Source: Clostridium_AI sp002297865
GTDB taxonomy: Bacteria > Bacillota > Clostridia > Lachnospirales > Lachnospiraceae
Assembly (NCBI GenBank): GCA_937903005.1
Contig: CALFNR010000155.1
Span: 1-13,686, forward strand
DNA length: 13,686 bases
Direction of reading: 5' to 3'
In this document: piece by piece, positions 7,258-13,686 of the stretch
Layout: the number at the start of each line of letters is the position of its first letter
Position numbering within the stretch: position 1 is the stretch's first letter
Notes under the pieces: generated by a model
Told to the model about the DNA's origin: nothing
Databases searched by the model: none
The model's input: only the letters and a program-made list of their open reading frames with translations
Program-made: the position numbers and the translations under genes

Positions 7258-8442
7258 CTATTGCTCGTTTTTTTTGATGAAGTCTTCATACAAAGGAGAC
7301 ATTGAGCGTAATTTATTCACAATTTCCTTTACTTTTTCTACTACATAATCCATTTCTTCTTTGGTGTTTGTTTCGCTTAAGGTTAAACGAAGAGAACCAT
7401 GTGCGATTTCGTGTGGCAGTCCAATTGCTAACAGTACATGAGATGGATCTAATGAACCGGATGTACAAGCAGAACCTGAAGAACCACAGATACCTTCCAT
7501 ATCAAGCATGATTAATAAGGATTCTCCTTCGATAAACTGGAAGCTGAAGTTTGCGTTATTTGGAAGACGGTTTCTTCTGTCTCCATTCAATCTTGTATAT
7601 GGTACTTCTGCCAGGATACGGTCGATTAAATAGTCTCTTGTTTCAATTTCCTTTTTCTGGCGTTCTTCTAAGGAAGCCATTGCAAGTTCAACAGCTTTTC
7701 CAAAACCAACAATGCCTGGAACATTTTCTGTTCCTGCTCGTCTATGTCGTTCTTGTGCACCACCGTGGATGAAGGAACGTAATTTTAGTCCTTTTCTGAT
7801 ATATAAAAATCCGATTCCTTTTGGACCGTTTAATTTATGTCCGCTGGCACTTAACATATCAATATTTAATTCGTCAACATGAATTGCTAATTGTCCAAAT
7901 GCCTGAACTGCATCCGTATGGAATAAAATTCCATGTTCCTTTGCAATTTTACCAATTTCAGCAATTGGCTGAATCGTACCAATCTCGTTATTGGCAAACA
8001 TGATTGTAATTAAAATAGTAGTCGGGCGAATTGCTTTCTTTAATTCATCTAGCTTTACGCATCCATTTTCATCAACATCTAAGTAGGTTACTTCAAAACC
8101 GTGTTTTTCAAGATACTCGCAAGTATGAAGTACTGCATGATGTTCAATCTTGCTTGTAATGATGTGATTTCCTTTTTGTTTATAAGCTTCTGCTGTAGCT
8201 TTAATTGCCCAGTTATCTGCTTCAGAACCACCTGCTGTAAAATAAATATCTGCTGCATTTGTTCCAAGTGCTTCTGCGATTGTCTCTCTTGCATGAGTTA
8301 CAACTGCTTTATTCTTAGCAGCAAATTCATATACGCTTGATGGGTTACCAAAATTTTCAGTAAAATAAGGAAGCATTGCTTCTACTACCTCGGGTTTTGT
8401 TGGGGTTGTTGCTGCATTGTCTAAATATATCATTTTTCCCAT
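7258..8442 (-). CDS. iscS: Cysteine desulfurase IscS/NifS
   Basis: A 394-residue PLP enzyme that converts L-cysteine to L-alanine and a protein persulfide, supplying IscU and MnmA. Visible landmarks are YLDNAATTP (6-14), EHH with the PLP-stacking His at 101, NNEIGTIQP (151-159), HTDAVQ (175-180), the PLP lysine K203 in SASGHKLNGPKG, RAGTENV (235-241), and the mobile-loop nucleophile C326 in SSGSACTSGS. The long extended loop marks group I (IscS/NifS) rather than SufS. I start at the ATG at 8442, preceded by AGAGAGG at good spacing; the second Met, three codons later, lies too far from it. It is preceded by iscR with a 74-base gap and followed closely by iscU. Confidence 0.96.
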   Translation of the reverse strand: MGKMIYLDNAATTPTKPEVVEAMLPYFTENFGNPSSVYEFAAKNKAVVTHARETIAEALGTNAADIYFTAGGSEADNWAIKATAEAYKQKGNHIITSKIEHHAVLHTCEYLEKHGFEVTYLDVDENGCVKLDELKKAIRPTTILITIMFANNEIGTIQPIAEIGKIAKEHGILFHTDAVQAFGQLAIHVDELNIDMLSASGHKLNGPKGIGFLYIRKGLKLRSFIHGGAQERHRRAGTENVPGIVGFGKAVELAMASLEERQKKEIETRDYLIDRILAEVPYTRLNGDRRNRLPNNANFSFQFIEGESLLIMLDMEGICGSSGSACTSGSLDPSHVLLAIGLPHEIAHGSLRLTLSETNTKEEMDYVVEKVKEIVNKLRSMSPLYEDFIKKNEQ

Positions 8443-8466
8443 ATGGATAACCTCTCTTCTCTTAGA

Positions 8467-8482
8467 AATATAGTTCTATATT
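8467..8482. promoter_or_regulatory. Small palindrome in the iscR-iscS gap
   Basis: AATATAG and CTATATT are perfect 7-bp arms around two bases (TT on the + strand), within the 74-base gap between iscR and iscS and just before the iscS ribosome site. The loop is too small for a stable RNA hairpin, so if it matters it is a DNA site or a weak internal regulatory element. It may be chance in AT-rich DNA. Confidence 0.2.
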
Positions 8483-8516
8483 ACAATTTATCACAAATCT
8501 TCTAACATGTTCCAAT

Positions 8517-8987
8517 TTAATGACAATAAGGTTTATCTTTCTTGCTTTCTTCTGATTGATTAGAAAGCAAAGCTTTTCCTTCTTCTGCCAAGTCAGACAG
8601 CATAAGGGTATCAACTGCTTGACTGATACTGTCACTAATACGCTTCCAAACAAACTTGGAAACACATACGTCTGCTCCTTGGCAGACACTATCTCCACCA
8701 TATACTTCTGCACAATCTACAGGGTGTAAATCTCCTTCCAGTGCTCTTAGTATATCTCCAACTGATATTTCATCTGCTGGTTTCGCCAGTACGTATCCTC
8801 CCTGTGCCCCACGAATGCTGTTCACAATGCCAGCCTTTCGAAGCTTTGACACAAGTTGTTCCAGGTAACTCACCGATATATGCTGACGTTCTGCGATACT
8901 ACTTAATGCAACCGCCTCCGTCTCACTATTCATGGCTAAATCCAATACAGCCCGTAAGCCATATCTGCCTTTTGTTGATATTTTCAT
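8517..8987 (-). CDS. iscR: Rrf2-family Fe-S-sensing repressor IscR
   Basis: A 156-residue winged-helix regulator. The N-terminus MKISTKGRYGLRAVLDLA and the recognition region HISVSYLEQLVSKLRKAGIV (36-55), followed by the wing RGAQGGYVLAKP (59-70), are typical of Rrf2. Three Cys, C92, C102 and C108 (DCAE, VCQG, VCVS), sit in the segment that carries the [2Fe-2S] ligands in IscR, so it can plausibly sense cluster supply, unlike Cys-free members such as CymR. As first gene of the isc-mnmA operon it probably represses the whole unit when holo-form is abundant. AAGGA precedes the ATG. The operator-like repeats 120 bases upstream support autoregulation. Confidence 0.92.
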   Translation of the reverse strand: MKISTKGRYGLRAVLDLAMNSETEAVALSSIAERQHISVSYLEQLVSKLRKAGIVNSIRGAQGGYVLAKPADEISVGDILRALEGDLHPVDCAEVYGGDSVCQGADVCVSKFVWKRISDSISQAVDTLMLSDLAEEGKALLSNQSEESKKDKPYCH

Positions 8988-9021
8988 TTCATCAGTCCTT
9001 ATATGATAATTCTAATTTTAT

Positions 9022-9068
9022 GAAACGGGTCTAACATTTATGTAACCCATAGAAGCAGCACTCGTTTC
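9022..9068 (-). promoter_or_regulatory. Structured segment of the iscR 5' leader
   Basis: In the predicted 150-base iscR leader, GAAAC (9064-9068 on the complement) can pair with GTTTC (9022-9026), and inside it GGGT (9045-9048) pairs with ACCC (9027-9030) around an A/T-rich loop with a further ACA/TGT stem. No T-run follows, so it is not a plain terminator. It does not match a riboswitch I know. It could stabilise the mRNA or act in post-transcriptional control. Confidence 0.25.
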
Positions 9069-9093
9069 CTACTGAATTAATACATATTAATTT

Positions 9094-9133
9094 AATTCTG
9101 ATTATTTTAATTCCGATTAATTTACTCAGAATT
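9094..9133. promoter_or_regulatory. IscR/Rrf2-type operator cluster before iscR
   Basis: Bases 9109-9133 form a 25-bp imperfect palindrome: AATTC.GA at the left and TC.GAATT at the right around TAA.TTA, with mismatches only at the dotted, regularly spaced positions and the centre. Directly to its left, 9094-9108 (AATTCTGATTATTTT) repeats 9109-9123 (AATTCCGATTAATTT) as a 15-bp tandem. The cluster begins a few bases downstream of the predicted iscR start, a position that blocks transcription when bound. Rrf2-family sites are AT-rich dyads of this length. A further palindrome, ATTAATACATATTAAT, is at 9076-9091. Confidence 0.55.
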
Positions 9134-9144
9134 GATTCAGATAA

Positions 9145-9173
9145 ATATTATCACTTGCAATATCACTTGTCAA
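9145..9173 (-). promoter_or_regulatory. Strong sigma-A promoter of the iscR-iscS-iscU-mnmA operon
   Basis: On the minus strand a perfect -35 TTGACA (9168-9173) is separated by 17 bases from TAATAT (9145-9150), one transposed pair away from TATAAT. Predicted start near 9138, leaving a leader of about 150 bases. Such a strong basal promoter is usual where a repressor (here IscR, with its candidate sites just downstream) sets the output. Confidence 0.75.
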
Positions 9174-9196
9174 CCCTTTTTCAAATTAATTATAGA
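9167..9196 (+). promoter_or_regulatory. Possible promoter of the SpoVB-like gene
   Basis: TTGTCA (9167-9172) and TATAGA (9191-9196) are spaced by 18 bases on the + strand. The -35 overlaps that of the divergent iscR promoter almost exactly, so the two could compete for polymerase. A TATACT at 9223-9228 is an alternative -10 but has no good -35. Weak evidence. Confidence 0.3.
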
Positions 9197-9245
9197 GGAA
9201 GCATTTTTTAGGTTCTTTTGAATATACTTAAACAAATAGTTAGGT

Positions 9246-10799
9246 ATGGATGGTTGCATGAAAAAATATACAATAATCAAAGGCACACTCATTCTGACCT
9301 TCGCAGGTCTTATCACTCGTATTATTGGCTTTTTTTACAAAATATATTTATCCAATACGTTAGGAGCTGAAAAATTAGGTCTTTATCAGCTTATCTTTCC
9401 AATCTATGGAATCTGCTTTACACTCTTCGCAAGTGGCATTCAGACAGCCATCTCAAAACTGGTTGCCGATGAACATGGCAAACAGCAAATGTTACATAAT
9501 CCTGAATCTGCAAGCAGGTATAATTTAAACCGTATTCTTCGAGTTGGTTTGTCTCTATCTTTTACGATTGCTGCCATACTTTCACTTCTTGTATATTTTA
9601 ATGCAGAATTTCTTGCAACGGATGTGTTAAAAGAGGCTTCCTGCAAAAACAGTTTACGTATTTTAGCATTTGCATTTCCCTTCTGCAGTATTTCTAGTTC
9701 TATTAATGGCTACTGCTACGGTTTAAAAAGGCCTGGGGTTCCAGCATCTACTCAGTTGCTCGAACAGATTATTCGCGTTGCAGCGGTCTATTATATGGCA
9801 ACCTGTTTTGCACACGGTTCTGCTGGAATGACTTGTGAACTTGCTGTAATGGGTATCATTTTTGGTGAAGCTGGTTCCATGCTTTTTAATGCTTTCTCTC
9901 TGCTTTTTATGAAGAAACCATTTCCATCAAAGAATAAATGCAAAAGAATCCCTGTTTTAAAACCTTTGACAACCTACATGCTTCCTCTCTCGGGCAATCA
10001 TCTTGTAGTTAGCCTATTGAATAGCTTAGAAGCAATCTTAATTCCTGCAATGCTAAGAAAATATGGTTTATCTGGTTCGGAAGCACTTAGCGTTTACGGC
10101 GTGTTAATGGGTATGTCTATACCATTTATTTTGTTTCCATCAACCATTACAAACTCTTTGGCGGTACTGCTGCTTCCTACCATATCAGAGGCCAGTTCCG
10201 AGCAAGACCAGCGAACAATTAATCAAACGACACAGACCTGTATAAAGTACTGTATGATCATTGGAATTTTCAGTACTGGCATTTTTCTTCTATTCGGAAA
10301 ATCCCTTGGTGAATTCTTCTTCCATAATGCAATGGCTGGAAGATTTTTGATTATACTCGGCTGGCTTTGTCCCTTTATGTATATTGCTACAACCCTTGGA
10401 AGTATTATCAATGGACTTGGAAAAACTCATTTGACCTTTATTAATACAGTTACAGGATTGGGAATCCGAATCTTATTTATTCTATATATGGTGCCAAACA
10501 AAGGAATCTATGGATATTTGATTGGACTATTAGTAAGTGAGTTAGCGATTGCCCTACTTAATTATTTGTCCCTTCGCAGTACTGTTCAAATTGAATTAGA
10601 CGCCATTAACTGGCTTGTGAAACCGGCACTTATTATGTTTTTGACTGGTGCTCTATTAGAAAAAATTTATCTGTATACACTTAGTCTTCAGGTAATGCCT
10701 AACATGTTAACTTTAGTATTGTTCTGCTTTATTACATTGGCTGTTTATATTCCATTTCTGTTTCTATCAAAAAGCATAACGGTTCATGATTTTAAGTAA
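9246..10799 (+). CDS. SpoVB-like MOP-superfamily lipid-linked oligosaccharide flippase
   Basis: A polytopic membrane protein of 517 residues with about a dozen or more hydrophobic segments, the usual size and pattern of SpoVB/YtgP-type transporters (MOP superfamily, relatives of MurJ and Wzx), which move lipid-linked sugar precursors across the membrane for peptidoglycan or surface polysaccharide. The N-terminal signature is clear: KGTLILTFAGLITRIIGFFYKIYLS, then LGAEKLGLYQLIFP and FASGIQTAISKLVADE. The later SLEAILIPAMLRKYG with LSVYGVLMGMSIPFILFPS is also typical. The first ATG (9246) has no useful ribosome site; the ATG at 9258 (MKKYTIIKG) fits family N-termini better, with only GGATGG four bases ahead, so the start is uncertain by four residues. 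It is divergent from iscR and ends in a strong terminator, so it is monocistronic. Substrate and any sporulation role are inferred from family. Confidence 0.87.
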   Translation: MDGCMKKYTIIKGTLILTFAGLITRIIGFFYKIYLSNTLGAEKLGLYQLIFPIYGICFTLFASGIQTAISKLVADEHGKQQMLHNPESASRYNLNRILRVGLSLSFTIAAILSLLVYFNAEFLATDVLKEASCKNSLRILAFAFPFCSISSSINGYCYGLKRPGVPASTQLLEQIIRVAAVYYMATCFAHGSAGMTCELAVMGIIFGEAGSMLFNAFSLLFMKKPFPSKNKCKRIPVLKPLTTYMLPLSGNHLVVSLLNSLEAILIPAMLRKYGLSGSEALSVYGVLMGMSIPFILFPSTITNSLAVLLLPTISEASSEQDQRTINQTTQTCIKYCMIIGIFSTGIFLLFGKSLGEFFFHNAMAGRFLIILGWLCPFMYIATTLGSIINGLGKTHLTFINTVTGLGIRILFILYMVPNKGIYGYLIGLLVSELAIALLNYLSLRSTVQIELDAINWLVKPALIMFLTGALLEKIYLYTLSLQVMPNMLTLVLFCFITLAVYIPFLFLSKSITVHDFK

Positions 10800-10813
10800 A
10801 AGAGCTCTCTTTG

Positions 10814-10860
10814 AATCAAGATAGAAAACCTATTCTTGTTTTCTGTCTTGATTGTTTTCT
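10814..10860 (+). terminator. Strong intrinsic terminator after the SpoVB-like gene
   Basis: A 16-bp stem (10814-10829 with 10838-10853, one G-U pair, arms beginning AATCAAGA and ending TCTTGATT) around an eight-base loop, followed by GTTTTCTATTT. It begins 15 bases after the stop codon. Confidence 0.85.
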
Positions 10861-10933
10861 ATTTCATTCTGTTATTAATCTCCTAAACTTTCCGTAGTGT
10901 AGTAATTAACTCTATTATAGTCTAGTCGTTTTG

Positions 10934-10962
10934 TTGCGAATTATTGTATTTTGTGTTATATT
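10934..10962 (+). promoter_or_regulatory. Promoter of the KAS III-like gene
   Basis: TTGCGA (10934-10939) and TATATT (10957-10962) are spaced by exactly 17 bases on the + strand, upstream of a leader of about 50 bases that ends with the ribosome site AGAGGAGGAC. The intervening 10861-10933 sequence is AT-rich, without recognisable structure. Confidence 0.55.
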
Positions 10963-11019
10963 ATAGATATCTTGCAAATTTTATGTCGATGCTCAAAAAA
11001 ATAAAAGAGGAGGACTTTT

Positions 11020-12021
11020 ATGAAGCAAGGGTATTTGTCAAATATCCGAATTAAGGGTATAGAAATATATTATCCTGAGGATTTTGACTATGTAGATGAC
11101 ATTATCACAAAATACAAAGAGCAAGGTATTGACATCGAACTGGAATTAAAAGATTCACTTGGAAAGAATATCGTACATCATATTAAAAGCAAGGACGAAA
11201 ACACATTAACTATGGCTGTAAAGGCTGCCAAAAAAGTGCTTGATTCTACAGGATTAACAGGAAAAGATTTAGATCAAATTGCACTGGCCACTTTATCACC
11301 TGAATACATTTTACCCGCAACAGCCAGATTAATTCACACAATGGTCGAGGGAAAGGAAGAAGCCTTCTGTTATGATATCAATGCAAACTGTTCTGGCATG
11401 CTGTTCTCAATGAACCAGATTGCTGCTCAGATGCAAAGTTCAGATTCCCTACATTATGTTATGCTGATTGGTTCGGATTCTCCTTCCATTCATATGCGAA
11501 ATGACCAGTACATATCCAAATCTATACTAGGTGATTCTGCCTGTGCAATTATTTTGGAAAAAACAGACACCGACTCTTCTATACTAGATCATAAATTTTT
11601 ATGTAATTACACTCACCCGCTTTCTGTTGCTTGCGGTCCATGTTGTGGATTGTCCCATATACATGAAGCACCCATAGAAGACCAGAAAATCATTCTTGGC
11701 AAGGCTCCAATTCAAACTGAAGTAATAAGCACTCATATTCAAGAAGTATTAGCTCGAAACAATCTGACTGTAGATGACATTTCCTTATTCTGTTTTTCAC
11801 AATATTCCAAATCACTTCTTAATAAACTGGCAAAGAAACTTGAAATTTCAATGGACAAAGTAATCTATAACGGAGACAAATATGGATACACTGGCGTTAC
11901 CTGTACTTTTATTGCACTGTACGATGCCATTCAGGAAAAGAAAATTAAAAGAGGGGACTATGTATTTTTCTGGACATTTGGAAGTGGAGTAGAAATGGTA
12001 TTTACTCTTATGCGTTATTAG
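11020..12021 (+). CDS. FabH-like (KAS III) thiolase-fold protein lacking the catalytic His and Asn
   Basis: A 333-residue protein with the ketoacyl-ACP synthase III fold. The nucleophilic Cys is C124 in YDINANCSGMLFSMNQIA, matching the FDINAACTG motif of FabH, and ILGDSACAIILEK (169-181) matches the middle motif. In the second half SQYSKSLLNKLAKKL (260-274) lies where FabH has HQAN, so the His reads S260; YGYTGVTC (288-295) lies where FabH has GNTSAAS, so the Asn reads Y290. GDYVFFWTFGSGVEMV matches the FabH C-terminus. It therefore keeps acyl-Cys formation capacity but not the usual decarboxylating pair. Residues 205-209 read CGPCC, an unusual cluster. AGGAGG precedes the ATG; it is flanked by its own promoter and terminator and has no fatty-acid genes nearby. 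Possible roles are an acyltransferase, an unusual condensing enzyme or a regulator. The fold is confident, the function unknown. Confidence 0.8.
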   Translation: MKQGYLSNIRIKGIEIYYPEDFDYVDDIITKYKEQGIDIELELKDSLGKNIVHHIKSKDENTLTMAVKAAKKVLDSTGLTGKDLDQIALATLSPEYILPATARLIHTMVEGKEEAFCYDINANCSGMLFSMNQIAAQMQSSDSLHYVMLIGSDSPSIHMRNDQYISKSILGDSACAIILEKTDTDSSILDHKFLCNYTHPLSVACGPCCGLSHIHEAPIEDQKIILGKAPIQTEVISTHIQEVLARNNLTVDDISLFCFSQYSKSLLNKLAKKLEISMDKVIYNGDKYGYTGVTCTFIALYDAIQEKKIKRGDYVFFWTFGSGVEMVFTLMRY

Positions 12022-12050
12022 AGTAATGAAGGACTACTAATCTGAAATAC

Positions 12051-12101
12051 AAAAGAAGGAGAGCCATAAGTCTAGAAAACTTTTGATTCTCCTTCTTTTT
12101 T
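12051..12101. terminator. Bidirectional terminator between the KAS III-like gene and sufB
   Basis: AAAAGAAGGAGA (12051-12062) and TCTCCTTCTTTT (12088-12099) are perfect 12-bp arms around a 25-base interior that can form an extra AAGT/ACTT stem. T-runs follow in both directions (six or more T on the + strand; CTTTTG on the minus strand). It lies between convergent stops at 12021 and 12105 and can serve both. Confidence 0.8.
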
Positions 12102-12104
12102 GAA

Positions 12105-13022
12105 TTATTTTAAAAATCCTTCTACAATCTTAGCTTCAGCTTCTTCTTCTGTTAAGCCAAGTGTCATTAATTTCATCAGCTGTTCTCCAGCAATTTTACC
12201 AATGGCTGCTTCATGAATCAAGCTTGCCTCTACACTATTGGCTGTTAACTGTGGCTCTGCTGTAACACTTGCACGATCCATAATAATGGCATCACATTCT
12301 GTATGACCAGCACACTTATTATTTCCAACAATTTTTGAAACAAAGAGCTGCTTAGAATCATCCCTTGCAACGGAACGAGATACCACATTGGCACTAGAAT
12401 CTTCTCCGTCTAAATTCACAAGGAAATTGGTTTTTGCATACTGTGTTCCATGTGTCATCAGTTTTTCCTTCACAATCAATGTTGCGCCTTTTTGCAAAGT
12501 ACCTTCTGTATCACGATGAGTAGAATCAATTCCTTTAATCTGGGCAAGTTCCATTTCTACATAGCCGCCCTCATCTATATTGACAATAGTGGTTGGGTTC
12601 ATAATACGCCCACCTTTGCCATCTCCGTTTCCATAATGTTTTTCCACATAGCGTACTCTTGCATTCTTGCCTACAAAGAAACGATGCACACCATCATGTT
12701 GTGATTTTGCATCTCCTCCATTGTGAATGCCACAGCCTGCAATAATTGTAACATCGGCATTTTCTCCAACAAAGAAATCATTGTAGACTGCATCATTAAT
12801 TCCACTTTCTGTCAATAACACAGGGATATGTACCGCTTCATTTTTTGTATTGGCTTTAATACGGATATCAATACCTGGCTGATCCTCTTTCGGAATAATA
12901 TCAATATTAGCGGTTGAGCTTCTTGCAATTCCTTTTCCGTTAGCACGAATATTGTAAGCACCTCTTGGAATCTCATGGAGCCCCGCTACCTTTTCTAATA
13001 GATCTTTCTGAATACTGTCCAT
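12105..13022 (-). CDS. sufB: Short SufB/SufD-family Fe-S assembly protein (SmsB-type)
   Basis: A 305-residue beta-helix protein of the SufB/SufD core family, about 100-170 residues shorter than E. coli SufD or SufB because the N-terminal domain is minimal. I start at the ATG at 13022: it follows the sufC stop by one base (TAAGATG) and has AAAGGAG nine bases ahead, whereas the longer frame starts at an unsupported GTG inside sufC. The conserved C-terminal features are CAGHTECDAIIMD (237-249, with C237 and C243) and LIHEAAIGKIAGEQLMKLMTLGL (268-290), of the SufB-type HEA rather than SufD-type. With SufC it would form the ATP-driven scaffold that assembles Fe-S clusters. Only one B/D-type gene is visible, which fits a homodimeric SufB2C2 minimal (SMS-type) system. 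It ends the transcript at the bidirectional terminator. Confidence 0.87.
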   Translation of the reverse strand: MDSIQKDLLEKVAGLHEIPRGAYNIRANGKGIARSSTANIDIIPKEDQPGIDIRIKANTKNEAVHIPVLLTESGINDAVYNDFFVGENADVTIIAGCGIHNGGDAKSQHDGVHRFFVGKNARVRYVEKHYGNGDGKGGRIMNPTTIVNIDEGGYVEMELAQIKGIDSTHRDTEGTLQKGATLIVKEKLMTHGTQYAKTNFLVNLDGEDSSANVVSRSVARDDSKQLFVSKIVGNNKCAGHTECDAIIMDRASVTAEPQLTANSVEASLIHEAAIGKIAGEQLMKLMTLGLTEEEAEAKIVEGFLK

Positions 13023-13023
13023 C

Positions 13024-13686
13024 TTAGCAAGCTCCTTTCTGTTGGCCACAACATGGTTTCGGATTCATGCCAACTAGCATTTCAGGCAGAATCTCGTCAC
13101 GACTGCCAGCTTTTGATACTTCACCATCTGCTAATACTATAATCTTATCTGCAATATTCAAGATTCTTTCCTGATGGGAAATAATCAGAATAGAACCTTG
13201 TATTTTCTGATATAACTTTTCAAATACTTCTATTAAATTATTAAAACTCCAAAGGTCTATTCCAGCTTCAGGTTCATCAAATATAGACAGTTTCGTGCTT
13301 CTAGCCAAAATAGTAGCAATCTCAATTCTCTTTAATTCACCACCAGATAAACTTCCATTCACTTCTCTTTTTATGTACTCATTTGCACAGAGTCCTACTT
13401 CAGATAAATATCTACAAGCTTCCTCTCTACTTATGCTTCCACCTGCTGCAATTGAAATCAAGTCATGGACTGTAATCCCCTTAAAGCGAACTGGCTGCTG
13501 AAAAGCAAAGCTTACGCCTAACTTAGAACGTTCTGTTATGCTCATATTGGTAATATCTGTGCCGTCCCATATAATCTGCCCACTGGTAGGCACCAGAATT
13601 CCTGCAATTATCTTGGCAAGTGTAGATTTTCCACCTCCATTTGGCCCGGTAATCGCAACAAACCGGTCGTTTATCTTTAAGTTTAT
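13024..13686 (-). CDS. sufC: SufC-type ABC ATPase of Fe-S assembly, 5' partial
   Basis: The frame is open to the right edge, giving 220 visible residues; about 25 N-terminal residues are beyond the window. Visible from the edge: Walker A GPNGGGKST (14-22), the Q-loop in FAFQQPVRF (60-68), ABC signature SLSGGELKRIEIA (112-124), Walker B LSIFDEPEAGIDLW (133-146) with the SufC-type DEPEAG, and the switch His in LIISHQERI (167-175). These make it a complete soluble ATPase without membrane segments; SufC drives conformational change of the SufB core. The C-terminus is Cys-rich, NPKPCCGQQKGAC, which E. coli-type SufC lacks. The stop is one base from the sufB ATG and the sufB ribosome site lies within this gene, so the two are translationally coupled. 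Genes further upstream are not visible. Confidence 0.9.
   Translation of the reverse strand: MNLKINDRFVAITGPNGGGKSTLAKIIAGILVPTSGQIIWDGTDITNMSITERSKLGVSFAFQQPVRFKGITVHDLISIAAGGSISREEACRYLSEVGLCANEYIKREVNGSLSGGELKRIEIATILARSTKLSIFDEPEAGIDLWSFNNLIEVFEKLYQKIQGSILIISHQERILNIADKIIVLADGEVSKAGSRDEILPEMLVGMNPKPCCGQQKGAC

Noticed and set aside
8462..8713. 83-residue open frame on the minus strand overlapping the iscR 3' end
   Set aside because: It is a second frame of iscR extended into the spacer; iscR has full Rrf2 features and the ribosome site.
9206..9219. TTTTAGGTTCTTTT, shared with 4145-4158 in the lyase operator
   Set aside because: Only one half of the dyad is present and the rest of the palindrome is missing; a 14-base match of AT-rich sequence can arise by chance in a window of this size.
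13023..13049. Nine-residue N-terminal extension of sufB overlapping sufC
   Set aside because: It would need a GTG start inside sufC; the ATG at 13022 has a well-placed AAAGGAG and a one-base gap to the sufC stop.

Overview
The window looks like a chromosomal segment of an anaerobic, low-GC Clostridia, most likely a Lachnospiraceae-type plant-polysaccharide degrader. This is inferred from the AT-rich DNA, strong AGGAGG-type ribosome sites, sigma-A-like promoters, an RqcH homologue, a SpoVB-like flippase, a clostridial iscR-iscS-iscU-mnmA operon, a short SufB/SufC pair and a secreted rhamnogalacturonan lyase. No tRNA, rRNA, CRISPR array or mobile element was seen.

Layout. 1-2358 (+): the 3' part of rqcH (ribosome-associated quality control), then a PHP-family histidinol-phosphatase-like gene, closed by a hairpin shared with the convergent gene. 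2425-4056 (-): a secreted PL4 rhamnogalacturonan lyase with a candidate promoter overlapped by a 30-bp interrupted palindrome. 4057-4550: a gene-poor gap holding that control region and a coding-looking remnant of unknown identity on the + strand. 4551-5495 (-): a cytoplasmic GH113-like TIM-barrel protein that seems to lack the general acid/base Glu. Its promoter lies inside a 54-bp inverted repeat that also looks like the terminator of the next operon.

5712-8987 (-): iscR-iscS-iscU-mnmA. IscS would mobilise sulfur from cysteine, IscU would build Fe-S clusters, MnmA would use IscS sulfur to thiolate tRNA wobble uridine, and IscR would sense cluster status. The iscR promoter is close to consensus, with an Rrf2-like imperfect palindrome and 15-bp tandem half-sites just downstream of the predicted start, which fits autorepression. 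9246-10799 (+): a divergent SpoVB/MOP-type flippase with a strong terminator.

11020-12021 (+): a monocistronic FabH-like (KAS III) protein that keeps the nucleophilic Cys but has lost the His and Asn of the catalytic triad. 12105-13686 (-): sufC-sufB of the short type found in SUF-like minimal systems; sufC runs off the right edge. A bidirectional terminator separates the last two units.

Most notable: two reduced Fe-S assembly systems (IscS/IscU/IscR and SufC/SufB) within about 8 kb; two enzyme-family members with substituted catalytic residues (GH113-like and KAS III-like); and three dense control regions (the palindrome near 4160, the inverted repeat and promoter near 5550, the IscR-type operators near 9110).
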